Shown here piece after piece: positions 61,286 through 64,000 of a DNA stretch of 64,000 nt (positions are counted from its first letter, which is position 1; every line of letters begins with the position of its first letter). Under the pieces are notes generated by a model. It saw only the letters and a list, made by a program, of their open reading frames with translations, did no database searches and was not told the origin of the DNA. Source of the stretch: JAVJQS01 sp040218815 (GTDB lineage: Bacteria; Bacteroidota; Bacteroidia; Flavobacteriales_E; Vicingaceae); NCBI GenBank assembly GCA_040218815.1, contig JAVJQS010000001.1, positions 186,001 to 250,000 on the forward strand, given 5' to 3'. The position numbers were made by a program, and so were the translations under genes.

Positions 61286-62728
61286 CTATTTATCCTTCTT
61301 TAATACACTTAAAAGCTCCTTTTTCTTAATTAAGCCAAGTACTAAAGCTCCAATGCCAAAAAATCCAAAAATAAAAGCAGCGTGCCAGATAAAGTTTTGG
61401 AAGTAGGTTTTAGAATAATAAGACATTGCAATACCTCCAACTAATAAAGCCCCTTGTTTTAGAATAAAAGGGATGGAATACTCTAATTGAATTATTTTTT
61501 TTGTCACTAAAATCTGTGCTAGAATCACAAAGAACTGAGTTACTAAAGTTGCAACAGCAGCGCCATAAGCCCCTTCGATAGGAATTAACCAAAAATTTAA
61601 AATCAAATTCAGCAACAAGCCAAGCAGTGAAATAATATTTAGTTGTTTTAAACTTCCATTAGCTGTTAACAATGTTCCATAAATGTAAGTAAGTGCAATG
61701 GCAATGAAAGAAACCATTAGAACAGCATAAATTTTAGCAGATTCATTAATATGTGCCACATAGATTAAATCCATAATTTCTGTTGGATATAATAGCGAAA
61801 TAGTCATAACGGCAACAGCAGGAATAAAAATGAGGTTAAATGCTGTTCTCACCAATTGAGCGACTGATTCTTTATTTTTTAACATGCGCGAAAATATTGG
61901 CAGCAGCAAACCGGCAAATAAATAGGCAAACATAGTGAAGCCTTCTAGCAGTCGGTATGCTTGAGCATAAATACCTGCTTGCTCGTTGCCATTAGGAAGT
62001 AATCTGCCAATCATGACTGAATCTAGTCGATAATAAAATGACATTAGTAAAACTAAAAGCGCAAATGGTAAGCTGTCTCTCAATATAACACGAAATAGAG
62101 GCAGGTCTATCGACAATTTATAAAACTTAGCCCTACTAAAAACAAGGATAAAGGCAACAATTCCACTAAATAAGTAAGCCCAGAACTGGGCATACACAAA
62201 CCATTCAATTTTAAACTCCCCCTCTATCCAGTCTCCCCACAATAAAACACTGCACAAGGCAATCATCAGCAAGCGATCTAAAATTGAAAGAAAGCCTTCT
62301 GTTTTAAACAAGTGCAAACCCGCTAAATTGGAGCGCAAATACAAAATCATAGAAGAAAGGACCTGATTAATTCCCAACACAAAAAGCAGCCAGATTGCCT
62401 TAGATTCGAAGCCTATCGCCCAGCCCCCAACAAGTGTAACCAACAAATAAATACTCCCTAGAATTAGCTTTACATTAAAGATACCAGAGAAATAGCGCCG
62501 CAACATATGTCCATGCTGAGCAATATTCCTGTTGTTGTAGTTGGTGATGCCAAAATCTAATAAAATGTTCAGCAAAATGGAAAAAGCAAAAATAGGGTAG
62601 TAAAACCCGTATTCTTCCGCTCCAACCCGATTCTGAACACTCGCATCTATGCCTAAAATCCAAAAGGGTTTAACCAAAAGGTTTAGGAAGAGTACATAAA
62701 AAAGGTTATTTACAAATTTGCGTTGCAT
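61286..62728 (-). CDS. Polysaccharide flippase (MATE/Wzx-like)
   Basis: A 480-residue integral membrane protein with about 14 helices and the pattern of the polysaccharide-export branch of the MVF/MATE superfamily: 'FYPIFAFSILLNILLDFGI' near the N-terminus, a mid-protein 'FYYRLDSVMIGRLLPNGNEQAGIYAQAYRL' region, and a short basic C-terminus. It probably flips lipid-linked sugars across the inner membrane. It converges on the YigZ gene, 26 bases apart, and is divergent from the methyltransferase-glycosyltransferase pair, marking the edge of a polysaccharide locus. Confidence 0.88.
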   Translation of the reverse strand: MQRKFVNNLFYVLFLNLLVKPFWILGIDASVQNRVGAEEYGFYYPIFAFSILLNILLDFGITNYNNRNIAQHGHMLRRYFSGIFNVKLILGSIYLLVTLVGGWAIGFESKAIWLLFVLGINQVLSSMILYLRSNLAGLHLFKTEGFLSILDRLLMIALCSVLLWGDWIEGEFKIEWFVYAQFWAYLFSGIVAFILVFSRAKFYKLSIDLPLFRVILRDSLPFALLVLLMSFYYRLDSVMIGRLLPNGNEQAGIYAQAYRLLEGFTMFAYLFAGLLLPIFSRMLKNKESVAQLVRTAFNLIFIPAVAVMTISLLYPTEIMDLIYVAHINESAKIYAVLMVSFIAIALTYIYGTLLTANGSLKQLNIISLLGLLLNLILNFWLIPIEGAYGAAVATLVTQFFVILAQILVTKKIIQLEYSIPFILKQGALLVGGIAMSYYSKTYFQNFIWHAAFIFGFFGIGALVLGLIKKKELLSVLKKDK

Positions 62729-62791
62729 TCTAGCTTAAAAAATTCGAAACAAAGTAAAGCAATCCTTCACTAAAGGTTTAAATGAGGAATG

Positions 62792-62799
62792 TATATTTG
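62792..62799 (+). promoter_or_regulatory. Promoter -7 element of the surface-polysaccharide methyltransferase unit
   Basis: TATATTTG matches TAnnTTTG. The start codon is 125 bases downstream, so the leader would be unusually long and includes inverted repeats at 62834-62896. Confidence 0.4.
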
Positions 62800-62923
62800 C
62801 AGGCATTATTTCATCCCGATAATGCATCATATATAGTCCAATGTTTTGGACAAGTATTCTTGCTATTTCGGCATTTACCATCGTATGATTGGACTAATTT
62901 AGGAAACACTTGATATAAGAGGC

Positions 62924-63742
62924 ATGAATATGACGGTTGAACAATTCTTCGAGCATTTTATTGAAGAGTTAAAAGAAAACGCAGATTTACATTATTATTA
63001 TAAGTATTTAGCTGATCCTGCAAAATATGAATACAGGAAAGCGTACTTCTGCCAGAGACTTCAATACATTGCAGACCATGTTACTGACCCGAATTTAAAA
63101 ATTTGGGATTGTGGTTGTGGTTTTGGAACCTCCGCCATCTTTCTATCAATCAATGGTATTGCCAGCCATGGAACAACTTTAGAACACTACATCAAGCAAA
63201 TACCTAAGCGATTAAAATATTGGAGTCAATTCGGTGATGTAAGTAAGTTCACCTATTCTTATGAAAATATTTTTGACCATGAGTTCGAAGCTGACAGCTA
63301 CGACCTCATTATTATTCAAGATACCTTACATCACTTAGAACCCCTAAACGAAGCCCTTCAAATTTTGAATAAAGTGCTTAAAAAAGAAGGCAAACTGCTG
63401 ATTATTGAAGAAAACGGGAATAACATCATTCAAAATGCGAAGTTGTTTTTGCAACGCGGAAATAAGCGCATCATCAAAATTTATGATGAAAAATTGAAGA
63501 AACATCTTTTACTGGGCAATGAAAACATTCGGAGTTTGAGCAAATGGGAAAGTGAATTTCAAAAGGAAGGCTTTTCCATTGAGCAATCTTCTGTAGAATA
63601 TATCCGTTACTACTTGCCTTTTATGTTTCCAAATGATAAAGCAAAGCAAAAAGTAGAAAAGGAACAGCAGCTATGGAAGAAGAGTCCCTTTTTGAAAGAA
63701 TACTTCTTTTTTGGTATCAACTTTATGGTTCAAAAAGTATAA
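62924..63742 (+). CDS. Class I SAM-dependent methyltransferase in polysaccharide context
   Basis: A 272-residue methyltransferase. SAM motif I is 'IWDCGCGFGTSAIFLS' (about residues 63-78); 'YDLIIIQDTLHHLEPLNEALQIL' and 'GKLLIIEENGN' are the next motifs. The fold is that of ubiE/coq5-like enzymes. It stands between a flippase and a glycosyltransferase, six bases before the latter, so methylation of a sugar, lipid carrier or glycan is plausible but not shown. Confidence 0.85.
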   Translation: MNMTVEQFFEHFIEELKENADLHYYYKYLADPAKYEYRKAYFCQRLQYIADHVTDPNLKIWDCGCGFGTSAIFLSINGIASHGTTLEHYIKQIPKRLKYWSQFGDVSKFTYSYENIFDHEFEADSYDLIIIQDTLHHLEPLNEALQILNKVLKKEGKLLIIEENGNNIIQNAKLFLQRGNKRIIKIYDEKLKKHLLLGNENIRSLSKWESEFQKEGFSIEQSSVEYIRYYLPFMFPNDKAKQKVEKEQQLWKKSPFLKEYFFFGINFMVQKV

Positions 63743-63748
63743 GCCCTT

Positions 63749-64000
63749 ATGAAAATTGCCGTAAATACGCGTTTATTGATTCCTGGCAAAATCGATGGAA
63801 TAGGCCGTTTTACGTTAGAAACGCTTAAAATAATAGCAAAAAAGCACCCTAAAGTTGAGTTTACACTCATTTTCGATAGAAAAATCGATTTAAAATCATT
63901 TGCTTTCCCAAGCAATGTTACAGTCTTTAATTTTGGTCCCCAAGCGAGGCATCCCTTACTATGGTATATTTGGTTTGAGCATCAATTAAAAAATTACCTC
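63749..64000 (+). CDS. Glycosyltransferase family 4-like protein (N-terminal part only)
   Basis: The frame is open from the ATG at 63749 to the window edge (84 codons). It starts 'MKIAVNTRLLIPGKIDGIGR', the GT-B N-terminal strand and Gly-rich loop seen in family 4 (group 1) glycosyltransferases, and continues 'FTLETLKIIAKKHP'. The catalytic C-terminal half lies outside. It begins six bases after the methyltransferase stop, in the same operon. Confidence 0.82.
   Translation, partial: MKIAVNTRLLIPGKIDGIGRFTLETLKIIAKKHPKVEFTLIFDRKIDLKSFAFPSNVTVFNFGPQARHPLLWYIWFEHQLKNYL

Overview
The window is a 64 kb chromosomal piece of an AT-rich Bacteroidota bacterium, most likely a member of the Flavobacteriales. 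This rests on several lineage marks read from the sequence: a fused lpxC/fabZ gene, a PorX-type response regulator with a PglZ domain, a type IX secretion (T9SS) C-terminal sorting domain, TonB-dependent receptors with carboxypeptidase-like regulatory domains, a long SecA of about 1110 residues, atpD-atpC standing apart from other ATP synthase genes, and promoters of the form TTG-N17..20-TAnnTTTG. Most genes are housekeeping. I see no rRNA, tRNA, CRISPR array, insertion sequence or prophage.

Layout, left to right. 1-4.9 kb: a truncated TonB-dependent receptor, a small basic coiled-coil protein, a Rieske-fold lipoprotein with altered ligands, and S-adenosylhomocysteine hydrolase. 4.9-10.1 kb: a run of 4'-phosphopantetheinyl transferase, GGGP synthase-like protein, PnuC-type transporter and NadR-type kinase, followed by a TPP riboswitch that controls a TonB-dependent receptor (probable thiamine uptake). 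10.1-16.2 kb: a leucine-rich-repeat protein and RibF; atpD and atpC separated by a triple 24-bp repeat; a CPA1 sodium/proton antiporter. 16.3-20.8 kb: a giant T9SS-secreted adhesin-like protein broken by a single-base frameshift. 20.9-29.5 kb: M13 peptidase, DUF1232 protein, methyltransferase, ABC ATPase, cobalamin adenosyltransferase, DUF2795 protein, SecA and a CPXCG mini-protein. 29.7-32.6 kb: an outer-membrane barrel paired with a BIG2/DM13 lipoprotein, and a lipocalin-like lipoprotein. 32.7-39.7 kb, minus strand: porX-tsaE-alanine dehydrogenase-like-DUF4258-mfd. 39.8-47.7 kb, plus strand: an HD hydrolase, then lpxD-lpxC/fabZ-lpxA-ABC ATPase-efp-lpxD2-SpoIIE phosphatase. 47.7-52.9 kb, minus strand: O-antigen ligase/polymerase, two Wzz-like proteins, aspartate kinase and a GNAT acetyltransferase. 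53-61.3 kb: fructose bisphosphatase, a TPR histidine kinase, a TMTC-like TPR membrane protein, prmC, and ribD-EamA-YigZ. 61.3-64 kb: the edge of a polysaccharide locus (flippase, methyltransferase, glycosyltransferase).

Three functional themes recur. One is the cell envelope: lipid A acylation genes, Wzz/ligase genes, a flippase, SecA and T9SS regulation. Another is cofactor supply: riboflavin (ribF, ribD), thiamine or nicotinamide riboside, and cobalamin. The third is core energy and translation (atpDC, efp, prmC, tsaE). I did not find a wholly new multi-gene system. The observations most worth checking are: an alanine dehydrogenase-like protein lacking the catalytic histidine, an LpxD paralogue lacking a conserved active-site histidine, the riboswitch leader with stacked control elements, the DM13/barrel pair, the degenerate Rieske lipoprotein, and the single-base frameshift in the secreted adhesin.
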